Both the position numbers and the translations under genes were made by a program. From an uncultured Acetobacteraceae bacterium (lineage in GTDB: Bacteria; Pseudomonadota; Alphaproteobacteria; Acetobacterales; Acetobacteraceae): DNA of 49,797 nt. Shown here one piece after another: positions 25,408 through 34,505 of this stretch. Positions within the stretch are counted from its first letter, which is position 1. Every line of letters starts with the position of its first letter. Location of the stretch: assembly GCA_937873095.1 (NCBI GenBank), contig CALMVI010000024.1:1-49797 (forward strand). The letters run 5' to 3'. The notes below the pieces were generated by a model that worked only from the letters and a program-made list of their open reading frames with translations, did no database searches and was not told the DNA's origin.

Positions 25408-26295
25408 TCAGGCCGGCCTGCTCAGCTCGTACAGCGCCACGGTCGCGGCTGCGGACACGTTGAGGCTTTCCATCGTCCCGCGCATCGCCAGGCCTGCAAC
25501 CTCGTCGCAGGTGTCGCGCGTCAGGCGCCGCAGCCCGACGCCCTCGGACCCCAGCACCAGCGCCACGCGTCTGCCGGCGAGCTCGGTGCCGCGCAGCATC
25601 TTGGCATCGGCAGCCAGCCCCACCGTCCACAGCCCGGCCGCCTTCAGCGCCACCAGGGTGCGCGCCAGGTTCACGGCGCGGATCATCGGCACGGTCTCCA
25701 GCGCTCCCGACGCCGCGCGGGCCAGCGCCCCGGTCTCCTCGGGGGCGTGCCGGTCCTGCACGATCACGCCGGCGACGGCGAATGCCGCGGCCGAGCGCAG
25801 GATCGCGCCCACGTTGCGCGGGTCCGTCACCTGGTCCAGCACCAGCACAGGGCCCGGCCGCTCCAGCAGCGCGGTCAGCGCGGGCTGCGGCAGCGGGTCG
25901 GCCAGCACGGCCATGCCCTGGTGCACCGCGTCGCGCCCCAGCATCTGGTCCAGCCGGCCGCGGTCCACCCGCTCGTGCGATTGCGGCCAGGGTGGCGGCA
26001 GGTGCGCGGCCAGGGCCGCCTCTCCCTCCTCGGTCAGCATCAGGCGGCGCAGCCGGCGCTGCGGGTTCGCCAGGGCGGCGGCCACGGGATGCAGGCCATA
26101 GAGGTAGATGGCGCCGCCTGGCGCATGGCCGCGGGGTTCGGCCTCACCCCTCTGCGCGAACGGGCGTGCGCCCTCGTGCGGCGGGCGGGGCGGTCCGGCG
26201 GGCGCGTGCGGCGCGTGCCGTCCCGCATCGGGGCCTGGCGGGCGTTTGCCGGGCGGCCGGCCGGCCGGCCGGTTTCCTTGGGTCGGTGGTTTCAT
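25408..26295 (-). CDS. rlmB: 23S rRNA (guanosine-2'-O-)-methyltransferase, TrmH/SpoU family
   Basis: The protein has 295 residues. A Pro/Arg/Gly-rich, likely RNA-binding N-terminal tail (1 to about 60) precedes a substrate-binding domain (YGLHPVAAALANPQR) and a SpoU-type knotted SAM domain. The three family motifs are visible: DQVTDPRNVGAILRSA, LVLGSEGVGLRRLT and MESLNVSAAATVALYE. RlmB methylates G2251 of 23S rRNA in E. coli; the same target is likely here. The tail region contains a run of GGCC units (26255-26272), an unusual simple repeat near the gene start. Confidence 0.9.
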   Translation of the reverse strand: MKPPTQGNRPAGRPPGKRPPGPDAGRHAPHAPAGPPRPPHEGARPFAQRGEAEPRGHAPGGAIYLYGLHPVAAALANPQRRLRRLMLTEEGEAALAAHLPPPWPQSHERVDRGRLDQMLGRDAVHQGMAVLADPLPQPALTALLERPGPVLVLDQVTDPRNVGAILRSAAAFAVAGVIVQDRHAPEETGALARAASGALETVPMIRAVNLARTLVALKAAGLWTVGLAADAKMLRGTELAGRRVALVLGSEGVGLRRLTRDTCDEVAGLAMRGTMESLNVSAAATVALYELSRPA

Positions 26296-26385
26296 GGGCG
26301 TGCTATACAGGCCGGCACGGTGCTGGGCTACCGCGCGGGTCCGCCGTTTGACAACGCGCCTGCGACGGCATACGGCCGGATTGCC

Positions 26386-26470
26386 GGAGGGGTGCCCGAG
26401 TGGCTAAAGGGGGCGGACTGTAAATCCGCTGGCTTCGCCTACGTTGGTTCGAATCCAACCCCCTCCACCA
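26386..26470 (+). tRNA. tRNA-Tyr (anticodon GTA)
   Basis: An 85-nt class II tRNA with long variable arm. The acceptor GGAGGGG pairs with CCCCTCC at 26460-26466, the discriminator is A, and CCA is encoded at 26468-26470. The anticodon GTA is at 26420-26422 in the loop of GCGGACTGTAAATCCGC, and the T arm reads GGTTCGAATCC. It points away from rlmB on the opposite strand. Confidence 0.96.
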
Positions 26471-26495
26471 CCTCGTACATCGTCGTTCAGCCGAA

Positions 26496-29400
26496 TTAGC
26501 GAAAATCCCGCGTCGGCACCTTGATGCCGCGCGTGTCCGGGATGCCGCGCGTGTCCGGTGCGCCGCCGTGTTTGGCCTCGTCGCCGCGGCCGGTGTGGAA
26601 GGGGAACACGTCGCGTGCGGCGACGCTGCGCAGCATGTCGGACAGGTCGTCCAGCCGTTCGGCGACAACGTGGATCACGCTGCCCTCGCGCTGCAGGCGG
26701 CCGTGGCAGGCGATCATGCCGGCTGACAGGATCAGGCGGCGCTGGGCGGCGAACACCGTGGGCCAGATGACCAGGTTGGCGTGCCCGGTCTCGTCCTCGA
26801 TGGTGATGAACATGATGCCCTTGGCGCTGCCGGGCTTCTGCCGCACGAGCACGATGCCGGCGACGCTGACGCGCGCGCCTGGGCGCATGTGGGAGAGGTC
26901 GGCGGCGCGCACCATGCCGGCGCCGGCGAGCGTGCGGCGCAGAAAGCCCACCGGGTGCCGGCGCAGGCTGAGGCCGACGCTGCGATAGTCCTCCACCACC
27001 TCCCTGCCCGGCTTCATGGCGGCGATCTGCGTTGCGGGTTCGGCAAACTCCTCTGTGGCGAACAGCGGCAGGTCGGTGGCGGGAAGCGCGCGCACCTGCC
27101 AAAGCGCGTCGCGACGGGTCATGCGCAAAGGCGCGTCAGGCCGTGCCGCGTCGTCAGGCGCCAGGCAGGCGAAGCCGTCGGCCTGCACCAGATGTTCGAG
27201 CGCGCGGGTCTCCAGGCTGGCGCGGCGTCTCACCTCGGCGATGCTGGCATAGGGCGACGCGGCGCGGGCCTGGGCGATGCGGTCGCCTTCCGCCTTGGAC
27301 AGGCCCTTGACCATGCGCAGGCCGAGGCGGATGGCGTGCCTGCGGCCGGAAGGCTCCAGCGTGCAATCCCAGGAACTGTCATTGACCGAGATCGGGCGCA
27401 CCTCCACGCCATGCTGTCGGGCATCGCGCACGATCTGGGCGGGCGCGTAGAAACCCATCGGCTGTGCGTTCAGCAGGGCGCAGCCGAACACGTCCGGGTG
27501 GTGGCACTTCATCCACGAGCTGGCATAGGCGATCAGCGCGAAGCTGGCGGCATGGCTTTCCGGAAAGCCGTAGCTGCCAAAGCCCTCGATCTGCTTGAAG
27601 GTGCGCTCGGCAAACTCCCTGGTATAGCCGCGCTCGACCATGCCGAGGGTCAGCTTGTCGTGAAACTTGCTGACGCCGCCTGTCACCTTGAAGGTCGCCA
27701 TGGCGCGGCGGAGCTGATCGGCTTCGGTGGCCGTGAAGCCCGCGCAGACCATGGCCACCTGCATCGCCTGTTCCTGGAACAGCGGCACGCCGAGCGTCTT
27801 CTTCAGCACGCCCTCCAGCGCCTTGGTCGGGTATTCGGGGCGTTCGAGGCCGTCGCGTCGGCGCAGATAGGGATGCACCATGTCGCCCTGGATCGGGCCC
27901 GGGCGCACGATGGCGACCTGGATGACCAGGTCGTAGAGCTCGCGCGGCTTCATCCGCGGCAGCATCGACATCTGCGCACGGCTCTCGATCTGGAACGTGC
28001 CGATCGTGTCGGCGCGCTGGATCATGCGGTAGGTGGCCGCGTCCTCCTTCGGCACGTCGTCCAGCGTGTGGTAGTGCTGGCCCCGATGCGCCGACAGCAG
28101 GTCGAAGGCGCGACGCATGCAGCCGAGCATGCCAAGCCCCAGGACGTCGACCTTCATGAACTGCAGATGGTCGATGTCGTCCTTGTCCCATTCGATGACC
28201 TGCCTGTCGGCCATCGCGGCGGGCGCGATCGGCACCAGCGTGTCGAGCCGGTCCTGGGTCAGCACGAAGCCGCCGGGGTGCTGGGACATGTGGCGCGGAA
28301 AGCCGATCAGCTCGCGCGCGATGTCCAGCGTCATGCGCAGGCGCCGGTCCGACGTGTTGAGGTTGAGCGCTGCTGCGTGTTCCTCGTCCACCCCCTCGGC
28401 GCTCCAGCCCCAGACCTGGCCGGCGAGTGCGGCGGTGACGTCCTCGGCCAGGCCGAGCGCCTTGCCGACGTCGCGCACGGCGCCGCGCGAGCGATAGCGC
28501 GCGACGGCGGCGCACAGCGCCGAGCGGTCCCGGCCGTAGGTCTGGTAGATCCACTGGATGACTTCCTCGCGCCGTTCGTGCTCGAAATCGACGTCGATGT
28601 CCGGCGGCTCGCGGCGTTCGGTGCTGAGGAAACGCTCGAACAGCAGATTGCTCTGCACCGGGTCGATGGCGGTCACGCCGAGCACGTAGCAGACCGCACT
28701 GTTGGCGGCACTGCCGCGGCCCTGGCAAAGGATGCCGCGCGAGACGGCAAACTGCACGATCCGGTGCACCGTCAGGAAGTACGGCGCATACTGCATCTGC
28801 GCGATCAGGGCGAGTTCGTGACGGAGCTGTGCCGATACGGCGTCCGGCACGCCGGCCGCATACTTGCCTGCCGCACCCTGCCAGGTGAGGTCTTCCAGCA
28901 TCTGCTGGGCGGTGCGGCCGGGCATCGCCTCGTGCGGGTACTGGTAGCAGAGTTCGGCCAGGCTGAACCGGCAGCGTTCGGCGATCCTGCGCGTGCGCGC
29001 CACGGCTTGCGGGTAGCGTTCGAACAGCCTTGCCATGTCCTGCGGCGTCTTGAGGTGGCGGTCGGCATGTCGCTCGCGCCGGAAACCGGCATCGTCGATG
29101 GTGCAGCCTTCGCGTATGCAGGTGACCACGTCCTGCAGGATGCGCCGCCCGGGTTCGTGATAGAGCACGTCGTTGGTGACGACGGTGGCAACGCCCGCCG
29201 CCTCGGCCATGCATGACAGCTCGTGCAGCCGCACGGCGTCGTTCGGCCGGCGGCGCAGGGTGAGCGCCAGATGCGCGTCCGACGCAAAAACCCGTGTCAA
29301 GCGTTGCAGGTTTTCGCGCAGCGTGTCGTCCGCCTGGTCCGGCAGCAGGATCGCGATCAGGCCTTCGGCATGTGCGCCGACATCGTCCCAGCGCAGGCGG

Positions 29401-29708
29401 CAGACGCCCCTGTCGGCGCGGCTCTTGCCGATGCTGAGCATCTGGCACAGCCTTGCGTAGGCCGCGCGGTCAGTGGGGTAGACGAGCAGCGAGGCGCCGC
29501 ATTCCAGGTCCAGCCGGCAGCCGACGATCAGCCGGATCTCGGCTTCCTTTGCGCGCTGGTGGGCGCGCGCTACGCCTGCCAGCGTGTTGCGGTCGGTGAT
29601 GGCGATGGAGTCGTAGCCGAACAGCTTTGCTTGCGCCAGCAGCTCTTCCACGTGCGAGGCGCCGCGCAGGAAGGAGTAGTTGGAAGTGACCTGGAGTTCT
29701 GTGTACAT
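26496..29708 (-). CDS. dnaE2: Error-prone DNA polymerase III alpha-type subunit, DnaE2 (ImuC)
   Basis: The protein has 1070 residues, shorter than replicative DnaE as expected for DnaE2. It starts with a PHP domain ([19 protein letters not shown]), has the GRGSAANS motif (330-337) and the catalytic aspartates in PDIDVDF (about 370-374), then palm, fingers, a helix-hairpin-helix region and an OB domain ([18 protein letters not shown]). With ImuA and ImuB it forms the SOS mutasome for translesion synthesis. The ATG at 29708 fits the family N-terminus; a TTG at 29732 was rejected. The C-terminus has a PDTRGI duplication from an 18-bp tandem repeat. imuB lies 51 nt upstream. Confidence 0.95.
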   Translation of the reverse strand: MYTELQVTSNYSFLRGASHVEELLAQAKLFGYDSIAITDRNTLAGVARAHQRAKEAEIRLIVGCRLDLECGASLLVYPTDRAAYARLCQMLSIGKSRADRGVCRLRWDDVGAHAEGLIAILLPDQADDTLRENLQRLTRVFASDAHLALTLRRRPNDAVRLHELSCMAEAAGVATVVTNDVLYHEPGRRILQDVVTCIREGCTIDDAGFRRERHADRHLKTPQDMARLFERYPQAVARTRRIAERCRFSLAELCYQYPHEAMPGRTAQQMLEDLTWQGAAGKYAAGVPDAVSAQLRHELALIAQMQYAPYFLTVHRIVQFAVSRGILCQGRGSAANSAVCYVLGVTAIDPVQSNLLFERFLSTERREPPDIDVDFEHERREEVIQWIYQTYGRDRSALCAAVARYRSRGAVRDVGKALGLAEDVTAALAGQVWGWSAEGVDEEHAAALNLNTSDRRLRMTLDIARELIGFPRHMSQHPGGFVLTQDRLDTLVPIAPAAMADRQVIEWDKDDIDHLQFMKVDVLGLGMLGCMRRAFDLLSAHRGQHYHTLDDVPKEDAATYRMIQRADTIGTFQIESRAQMSMLPRMKPRELYDLVIQVAIVRPGPIQGDMVHPYLRRRDGLERPEYPTKALEGVLKKTLGVPLFQEQAMQVAMVCAGFTATEADQLRRAMATFKVTGGVSKFHDKLTLGMVERGYTREFAERTFKQIEGFGSYGFPESHAASFALIAYASSWMKCHHPDVFGCALLNAQPMGFYAPAQIVRDARQHGVEVRPISVNDSSWDCTLEPSGRRHAIRLGLRMVKGLSKAEGDRIAQARAASPYASIAEVRRRASLETRALEHLVQADGFACLAPDDAARPDAPLRMTRRDALWQVRALPATDLPLFATEEFAEPATQIAAMKPGREVVEDYRSVGLSLRRHPVGFLRRTLAGAGMVRAADLSHMRPGARVSVAGIVLVRQKPGSAKGIMFITIEDETGHANLVIWPTVFAAQRRLILSAGMIACHGRLQREGSVIHVVAERLDDLSDMLRSVAARDVFPFHTGRGDEAKHGGAPDTRGIPDTRGIKVPTRDFR
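26523..26558 (-). repeat. 18-bp tandem duplication in the dnaE2 3' end
   Basis: Two exact copies of GATGCCGCGCGTGTCCGG stand side by side, at 26523-26540 and 26541-26558. On the coding strand they encode PDTRGI twice near the C-terminus of DnaE2. The repeat keeps the frame and falls outside the catalytic core. Confidence 0.9.
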
Positions 29709-29717
29709 CAGGCAAGC

Positions 29718-29741
29718 GCTTCTTTTTTGCAAAAAAGAAGC
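29718..29741. repeat. Perfect 24-bp palindrome between imuB and dnaE2
   Basis: The half-site GCTTCTTTTTTG is followed without spacer by its exact complement. It lies 10 nt upstream of the dnaE2 start and 18 nt after the imuB stop. It could fold into an RNA hairpin in the imuAB-dnaE2 transcript or bind a dimeric protein. It is not a LexA box (no GAAC half-sites). Confidence 0.8.
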
Positions 29742-29759
29742 AAAAAACTTTTGTTCATT

Positions 29760-31277
29760 TTAGCCGAACATTCCGTGCAGGAACCATTGCAGGTCTCCTG
29801 TCTGCTCGTGTTCTCCGTCGCCCCTGCGGAACAGCCAGAAGCGCTGCCCGGCCTCGTCCTCCACGCGGAAGTAGTCGCGCACCGCCCAGGTTTCGGCGTC
29901 GTCACGCCACCATTCGCCGAACACGCGCTCCGGCCCGTCGGCGCGGCGCACGCGGTATGGACGCTTGCGCCAGGTGAAGCGCACCGGCGCGTGGTCGGGC
30001 AGCAGGGCCACCGCGTCCACCCGGCAGGGCGGGGTGAACAGCCGGGTCGGCCGCGGCAGGCGATCCGGCCAGCCGGCACCCTCCGCGCCGGCCAGCGGCC
30101 GTATCGCGCGCAGGCAGCGTTCGGGCACGTCGCTCTGCACCGGCTGCATGCGGAAGATGCGGTCGGGGCCCAGGCGGTTCATCAGCATGTCGATCAGGCC
30201 GGACAGGTCGGGCGCGCGCGACGGCACGCAGAGTTCCGAGACGTCCTGGCGTGCACCGAGCGCGCTGGTGAGCGGCGCCGACAGGCAGACGGAGTCGATG
30301 CCGAAACCGGGATCGACCGTCTCGATCTGCACGCCCAGCAGGCGGGTCAGGTGGGCGGCGTCGCGCGTGGGCTGGGCGGTGCCGACGCGGATGGCCTGGG
30401 CCACGCCGTCCACGCGCTGGAACACCAGATCGAGGCGTGAGGCGCCAAGGCCGCGTTGCTGCAGCTTCTCGCACAGGCGTTCGGCGAGCAGGGCGGTGAT
30501 GCGCGCCAGATCCTCGGGTGTCGCCACGGGTTCGGGGAAACCCTGCCGGGTGCGCGGCATGTCGGCCGGCGCGGCGGGCTCGATCGGTTCGGGCGCGCTG
30601 CCCAGCGCCTGGTCCAGCCGGTGGAGCACGGCGCTGCCCAGGCGCTTGGCCAGCGGCGCGCGGGGGGCGGCCATCAGCTGGCCTATCGTGTCGAAGCCGA
30701 GCGTGCGCAGGGCGGCCAGCGCCTCGTCCGGCAGGCGCAGGGCGGCCGGCGGCAAGGAGGCGAGCGAGGCGCGCGCGCCGGGCGGGTCGATGGTGATGGG
30801 TGCTGCGGCGTGGCGGGCCAGCGCGTGGGCGGCGCCGGGCGTGTCGGCCACGGCGGCGCGGCTGGCGATGCCGGCGCCCGCCAGGCGGGCGGCCAGACCG
30901 GTCAGCAGATCCTCCTCGCCGCCGAACAGGTGGGTGCAGCCCGTCACGTCCATCCACACGCCGTCCGGCGGGCTGGGTGCCGCAAGCGGGGTGTAGTGAC
31001 GCAGGCACCACGCGGCCAGGCGCTGCAGGGCGGAGGCGTCGCCGGCAAGGTCCGCCTCCTCGATGGCCAGGTTCGGAACCAGGGCCTGGGCATGCGCCAC
31101 CGCCATGCCGGCTCGCAGGCCCAGGGCTGCGGCGCGCGCATCCACCGCCATCACCAGCCGGCGGGAGCCTTCGCGGGCGGCGGTCAGCAGGGGCGCCGCC
31201 TCGGCGTCATGCGACGCGGCGCGACGCAGCCGGTCGGTTGGCCAGCTCGGCAGGTAGAGCGAGACGACCCTGCGCAT
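29760..31277 (-). CDS. imuB: ImuB, catalytically inactive Y-family polymerase-like protein
   Basis: The protein has 505 residues with a Y-family (DinB-like) fold: VVSLYLPSWPTDRL at the N-terminus, VWMDVTGCTHLFGGEE in the palm and a TLGFDTIGQL helix-hairpin-helix. The first metal-binding Asp motif (DMDxFF) is replaced by LYLPSWP and the SxDE motif by MDVTGC, so polymerase activity is not expected, as in known ImuB. ImuB links ImuA, DnaE2 and the beta clamp. Start: ATG at 31277 has GGAGG 6 nt upstream; a GTG one codon earlier (31280) is possible. It overlaps imuA by about 70 nt. Confidence 0.92.
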   Translation of the reverse strand: MRRVVSLYLPSWPTDRLRRAASHDAEAAPLLTAAREGSRRLVMAVDARAAALGLRAGMAVAHAQALVPNLAIEEADLAGDASALQRLAAWCLRHYTPLAAPSPPDGVWMDVTGCTHLFGGEEDLLTGLAARLAGAGIASRAAVADTPGAAHALARHAAAPITIDPPGARASLASLPPAALRLPDEALAALRTLGFDTIGQLMAAPRAPLAKRLGSAVLHRLDQALGSAPEPIEPAAPADMPRTRQGFPEPVATPEDLARITALLAERLCEKLQQRGLGASRLDLVFQRVDGVAQAIRVGTAQPTRDAAHLTRLLGVQIETVDPGFGIDSVCLSAPLTSALGARQDVSELCVPSRAPDLSGLIDMLMNRLGPDRIFRMQPVQSDVPERCLRAIRPLAGAEGAGWPDRLPRPTRLFTPPCRVDAVALLPDHAPVRFTWRKRPYRVRRADGPERVFGEWWRDDAETWAVRDYFRVEDEAGQRFWLFRRGDGEHEQTGDLQWFLHGMFG

Positions 31278-31980
31278 CACATGCCTCCATCATCCAGGTT
31301 TTTGGCGCCGCACCGCGGCAGCGCGTGAGCTCGACCTGCCAGCGGGCGCGCCCGATGCCCGGCACCGGCAGCGGCGAGGACGGCATCGGCGTCACGCACC
31401 AGCGGCTATAGGCGGCGTTGTGGCCGGCCTCCTCAGGCCGGCCCTCAGGCCGGCGCCGGAGGGCCAGCGCCATCACGCCGGTCTTCTCCGCCGCCAGGAC
31501 CAGGCGGCGGGAGGCGGTCATCGGCAGGCGCGCGACCTCGCCCAGCACGGCCGACAGGCCCGGGTGGCGCAAAGCTTCCTCCATGACCAGCAGCACGGCG
31601 GTGTCGTCGTCGGCCACCGCGTGGATCACCCGGTCAGGGTGCAGGCCGGCACAGGCCAGGCCAGGGGCGAACACGTCCTGGCGGGTGGTGCACCACAGAA
31701 CGGGCCGGCTCAGCACGGGCCGATCCAGCACGGGCCGGGCCAGGCCGGACTGCAAGCGGGCCAGGATGCCCGCGGCGAACAGGCTGGCTGCGGCGCCATG
31801 CACCGCATCGGGGCCGCCGCCGCTGATTTCGTGCAGGGCTGCGCGCGGCAGGCCGAGTTCCGGCAGGTGGCCGTCGATCTGGTCGATGCCGAACGCCACC
31901 GTCCCCTTGCCGCGGGCAGAGGGGCGTTCCAGCAGGCGGATGCGGCTTTTCAGCGCATCCAGTGTGGCGGGGGAGGACAT
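31207..31980 (-). CDS. imuA: ImuA, RecA/SulA-like component of the SOS mutasome
   Basis: The protein has 257 residues with a RecA-like core (TVAFGIDQIDGHLPELGLPR, ALHEISGGG, LAAGILARL-type helices) but no canonical Walker A lysine motif, as in described ImuA proteins. It works with ImuB and DnaE2 in damage-induced mutagenesis. It is first in the minus-strand operon imuA-imuB-dnaE2. The ATG at 31980 was chosen because the upstream in-frame region crosses a LexA box at 31984-31998; translation from 32070 would read through that box. Confidence 0.88.
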   Translation of the reverse strand: MSSPATLDALKSRIRLLERPSARGKGTVAFGIDQIDGHLPELGLPRAALHEISGGGPDAVHGAAASLFAAGILARLQSGLARPVLDRPVLSRPVLWCTTRQDVFAPGLACAGLHPDRVIHAVADDDTAVLLVMEEALRHPGLSAVLGEVARLPMTASRRLVLAAEKTGVMALALRRRPEGRPEEAGHNAAYSRWCVTPMPSSPLPVPGIGRARWQVELTRCRGAAPKTWMMEACDAQGRLALPAELANRPAASRRVA

Positions 31981-31983
31981 GAC

Positions 31984-31998
31984 GTTCGTAGTTTGTTC
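31984..31998 (-). promoter_or_regulatory. LexA (SOS) box before imuA
   Basis: On the minus strand the site reads GAACAAACTACGAAC, an exact GAAC-N7-GAAC direct repeat, the alphaproteobacterial LexA operator. It ends only 3 nt before the imuA ATG, so LexA would cover both transcription start and ribosome access. This predicts SOS induction of imuA-imuB-dnaE2. Read directly from sequence; LexA binding itself is inferred. Confidence 0.88.
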
Positions 31999-32077
31999 CC
32001 CCCAGAGGACGCCGTCAACCCGTGCTTGCCTACTTTGGGAAAGGCCGGCCGGACTCCTCAGGGCGACCATCTCACCG

Positions 32078-32983
32078 TCAGATGTGGCACAGCCCTGCCC
32101 ACCACAGCGGCAGCGTGACGAATGACAGGGTGATCCCCAGCCCCACCATCAGCGTGACCAGAGGCGCGTTCAGCCCGTATTGCACCGCCACGATGCCGCC
32201 GCCGATCTGCGGTCCCATCGCCGCCTCGAAGATCGTCACCCGCGTGGTGTCGCCGGTGCGGTGCAGGGCCAGCACGTAGAGCAGCAGCAGCGCCAGCGGG
32301 CCGAGCACCAGCTTGAACGCCAGCCCGCAGGCCAGGGTCAGCCGGTTGCCGGCGGAGTTGCCCAGGCGCAGCTGCAGCCCCACCGACACCAGGGCCAGCG
32401 GGGCCACCAGGTCGCCGAGCCGGTGCAGCACGCCTGCCAGCCAGGGCGGATAAGGCAGGGACCCCGCCAGCAACGCCGCCAGCAGCGCCACCAGGGGCGG
32501 GAAGCCGGCCATGCGCATCGCCAGGCTGCGCCACCGGACGGCGCCGCTGGAGAACAGGCAGGCGGTCGCGATGCCCGCCGTGCTCAGCACCAGGTAGGTG
32601 CCGAACTGGTCGATCAATATGCCGGTCGGCACGTGCCGGGCGCCGTAGAACGTCTCGATCATCGGCAGCCCCACGAACGAGGTGTTGCCGAGCCCGGTCG
32701 TCATGATCAGGGCGCCGGTGGTGGCCTTGGGCAGCCGCAACGCGCGCGCCAGGGCGATGAAAGACATCCCGCTCAGCAGGAACAGCAGCCACGGCATCAG
32801 GACCGGCCAGACCAGATCGGCGGTCAGCCTCAGCCCGTGCAGCTGCCCCAGGATCAGCGCGGGCAGGGCCAGGTTGATGATGGTGCCGTTCAGGGCGGCA
32901 TGGGCGTTGTCCGGCACGCGCCCCGACGCCCTGAGCACCATGCCCGACACCAGGCAGACGAAAAGCAGCGCGATGTTGGTCAT
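32078..32983 (-). CDS. AEC (auxin efflux carrier) family transporter
   Basis: The protein has 301 residues and about ten membrane helices in two inverted halves. The N-terminal INLALPALILGQL and the GLGNTSFVGLPMIETFYG loop are typical of the AEC/BASS-fold family, as is the C-terminal EAAMGPQIGGGIVAVQYGL segment. Bacterial AEC members export or import organic acids such as malate or malonate; the substrate here is unknown. The ATG at 32983 begins MTNIALLFVCLV; the longer open frame to 33055 lacks a membrane-protein-like start. Confidence 0.87.
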   Translation of the reverse strand: MTNIALLFVCLVSGMVLRASGRVPDNAHAALNGTIINLALPALILGQLHGLRLTADLVWPVLMPWLLFLLSGMSFIALARALRLPKATTGALIMTTGLGNTSFVGLPMIETFYGARHVPTGILIDQFGTYLVLSTAGIATACLFSSGAVRWRSLAMRMAGFPPLVALLAALLAGSLPYPPWLAGVLHRLGDLVAPLALVSVGLQLRLGNSAGNRLTLACGLAFKLVLGPLALLLLYVLALHRTGDTTRVTIFEAAMGPQIGGGIVAVQYGLNAPLVTLMVGLGITLSFVTLPLWWAGLCHI

Positions 32984-33106
32984 CGTGGACGTCCGGCACC
33001 GCACAGGCCCAGTCCCGCCGGCCGGCATCTGAGACCACGTCACGCCGGCCGGCACATCTTAAGAGGCCTGAAAACGCCTGAAGCGATCTGAACGGCCGCG
33101 GCCGGG

Positions 33107-34360
33107 TCAGTGCGCGGGCAGGGGCCCGCCCGTCGTGCGGTCACGGCCGCCGGCAAGCAGCGGAAGCGATGCGGCGCACATGCCCAGCATCGCCCAGAAC
33201 GCCCCCGACCCGAAGCGGCCGTAAAGGCTGCCCGACAGCAGCGTGACCAGCGCCGGCGTCGCCCCCATCGCCACCGTCGCGTAGAAGGCCTGGGCGGTGG
33301 CGGCCAGACGCGACGGCACGGTGCCGGCGATGACCTGCATGCATGTCAGGTGGAGCAGCGCGAAGGTCAGCCCGTGCAGCGGCTCCACCAGCGCCATCCA
33401 GCCGAAGCGCGCGGTCAGCGCGGCCGTGCCCCAGCGCAGCATGCCGGCCAGGGCAGAGACGGCGAACGCCCCCCTGGTGCCAAGAAGCCGGATCAGCGGC
33501 GCGCCGGCCAGCGTGAACACGACCACCTCGCTGGCCACCGACAGCGCCCACAGCACGCTGCATTGCGGGGCCGACAGCCCGGCCGCCCGCCAGCGTATCA
33601 CCTCGAAACCGTCATGCAGGGCGTGGCTGCCGCCGATCAGCGCCACGACCAGCATCAGACGGCCGAACGTCGGCACCCGCAGCAGATCGACCATGGCATT
33701 GCCGGACGCAGCACCCGCCCGGTCGGCCCCCGCCTGGTTCGCCCCAGCCTGGTTCGCCCCAGCCTGGTTCGTTTCGGCCTGATGAGCGCCAGCCTGGTCC
33801 GACACGCCGCCCAGGCGGTCCGGCACGGCGGCGGCGGCGCAGGCGGCCAGGGCAAGCAGCCCGGCGTTCAGCCAGACGACCACGCCCAGCCCGTGCCGAC
33901 CGACGAGCTGGCCGGAGAGCAGCGTGCCGGCGATGAACGCCGCCGACCCCGCACCCCTGACCCAGCCATAGGCAAAGCCGCGCCCGGCGCGGGCCGATCC
34001 CAGCGCCAGGGCGTCGGCCACCGGCGTGAGCGGCGCCAGCACGGCTGCGTGCACCAGGCTGACCGCCAGAAGCAGCGCCAGCCCGCGCGCCGGCACGTAG
34101 CCCAGCGCGACCAGGGCGGCCGCCGCGGTGAACCCGGCCAGCACGACCGACGGCCGCCCGCCGCGGTCGGCCAGCCGCCCGCCGAACGGGCCCGCCGCCA
34201 GCCGTATGGCCGTCCCCCCGGCCAGCACGATGCCCACGGCGGAGGAGGTCAGGCCGTCCTGTTCCAGCAACCCGGGCATGAACGGGGACGCAACGCCGAA
34301 GGCCGCGAACAGGGCCGCGTACAAGACCAGGAAGCGCGGGAGGGCCGTGCCGTGTGTCAC
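33107..34360 (-). CDS. MFS transporter (MFS_1-like, HcaT-related)
   Basis: The protein has 417 residues and 12 predicted membrane helices. N-terminal features are FGVASPFMPGLLEQDGL and the cytoplasmic motif GRLADRGGRPSVVL. The layout resembles the MFS_1-like/3-phenylpropionate transporter group. The central loop between the two halves contains tandem NQAGA pentapeptides, unusual for the family. The start is a GTG at 34360. It diverges from the next gene across 145 nt that hold a perfect inverted repeat (34374-34401). Substrate unknown. Confidence 0.82.
   Translation of the reverse strand: MTHGTALPRFLVLYAALFAAFGVASPFMPGLLEQDGLTSSAVGIVLAGGTAIRLAAGPFGGRLADRGGRPSVVLAGFTAAAALVALGYVPARGLALLLAVSLVHAAVLAPLTPVADALALGSARAGRGFAYGWVRGAGSAAFIAGTLLSGQLVGRHGLGVVVWLNAGLLALAACAAAAVPDRLGGVSDQAGAHQAETNQAGANQAGANQAGADRAGAASGNAMVDLLRVPTFGRLMLVVALIGGSHALHDGFEVIRWRAAGLSAPQCSVLWALSVASEVVVFTLAGAPLIRLLGTRGAFAVSALAGMLRWGTAALTARFGWMALVEPLHGLTFALLHLTCMQVIAGTVPSRLAATAQAFYATVAMGATPALVTLLSGSLYGRFGSGAFWAMLGMCAASLPLLAGGRDRTTGGPLPAH
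33726..33800 (-). repeat. 15-bp tandem repeats in an MFS central loop
   Basis: Five 15-bp units of the pattern GCCCCAGCCTGGTTC are arranged head to tail; two are identical and the others degenerate. On the coding strand they give NQAGA/DQAGA-like pentapeptides in the loop joining the two MFS halves. The frame is kept. Copy number is a likely strain-variable trait. Confidence 0.88.
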
Positions 34361-34373
34361 CGCTGGAGCAGAT

Positions 34374-34401
34374 CCCGATCAGACGGAATCGTCTGATCGG
34401 G
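34374..34401. promoter_or_regulatory. Perfect 12-bp inverted repeat between divergent MFS genes
   Basis: CCCGATCAGACG and its exact complement are separated by GAAT. The site lies 14 nt upstream of the minus-strand GTG start at 34360 and about 105 nt before the plus-strand start at 34506. It could be an operator for both transporters, a hairpin, or a copy of a dispersed genomic palindrome; sequence alone does not decide. Confidence 0.6.
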
Positions 34402-34505
34402 TGAGGATGCCCGCGGAACATGCTCTGGACAACGGCGCGCGGGGTGGAACGTTGCGCCTCGCGACCCGGCCGGAACTGCATACGGGGTTATGCCTTGCAG
34501 ACGCC

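Noticed and set aside
26781-29216. An 811-codon open frame antisense to dnaE2
   Set aside because: The dnaE2 frame shows complete polymerase motifs; the antisense frame is a shadow rich in His, Arg and Ala.
29753-29769. GTTC-N9-GAAC before dnaE2 as a LexA box
   Set aside because: Spacing and orientation do not fit GAAC-N7-GAAC, and it lies at the imuB 3' end; the operon already has a box before imuA.
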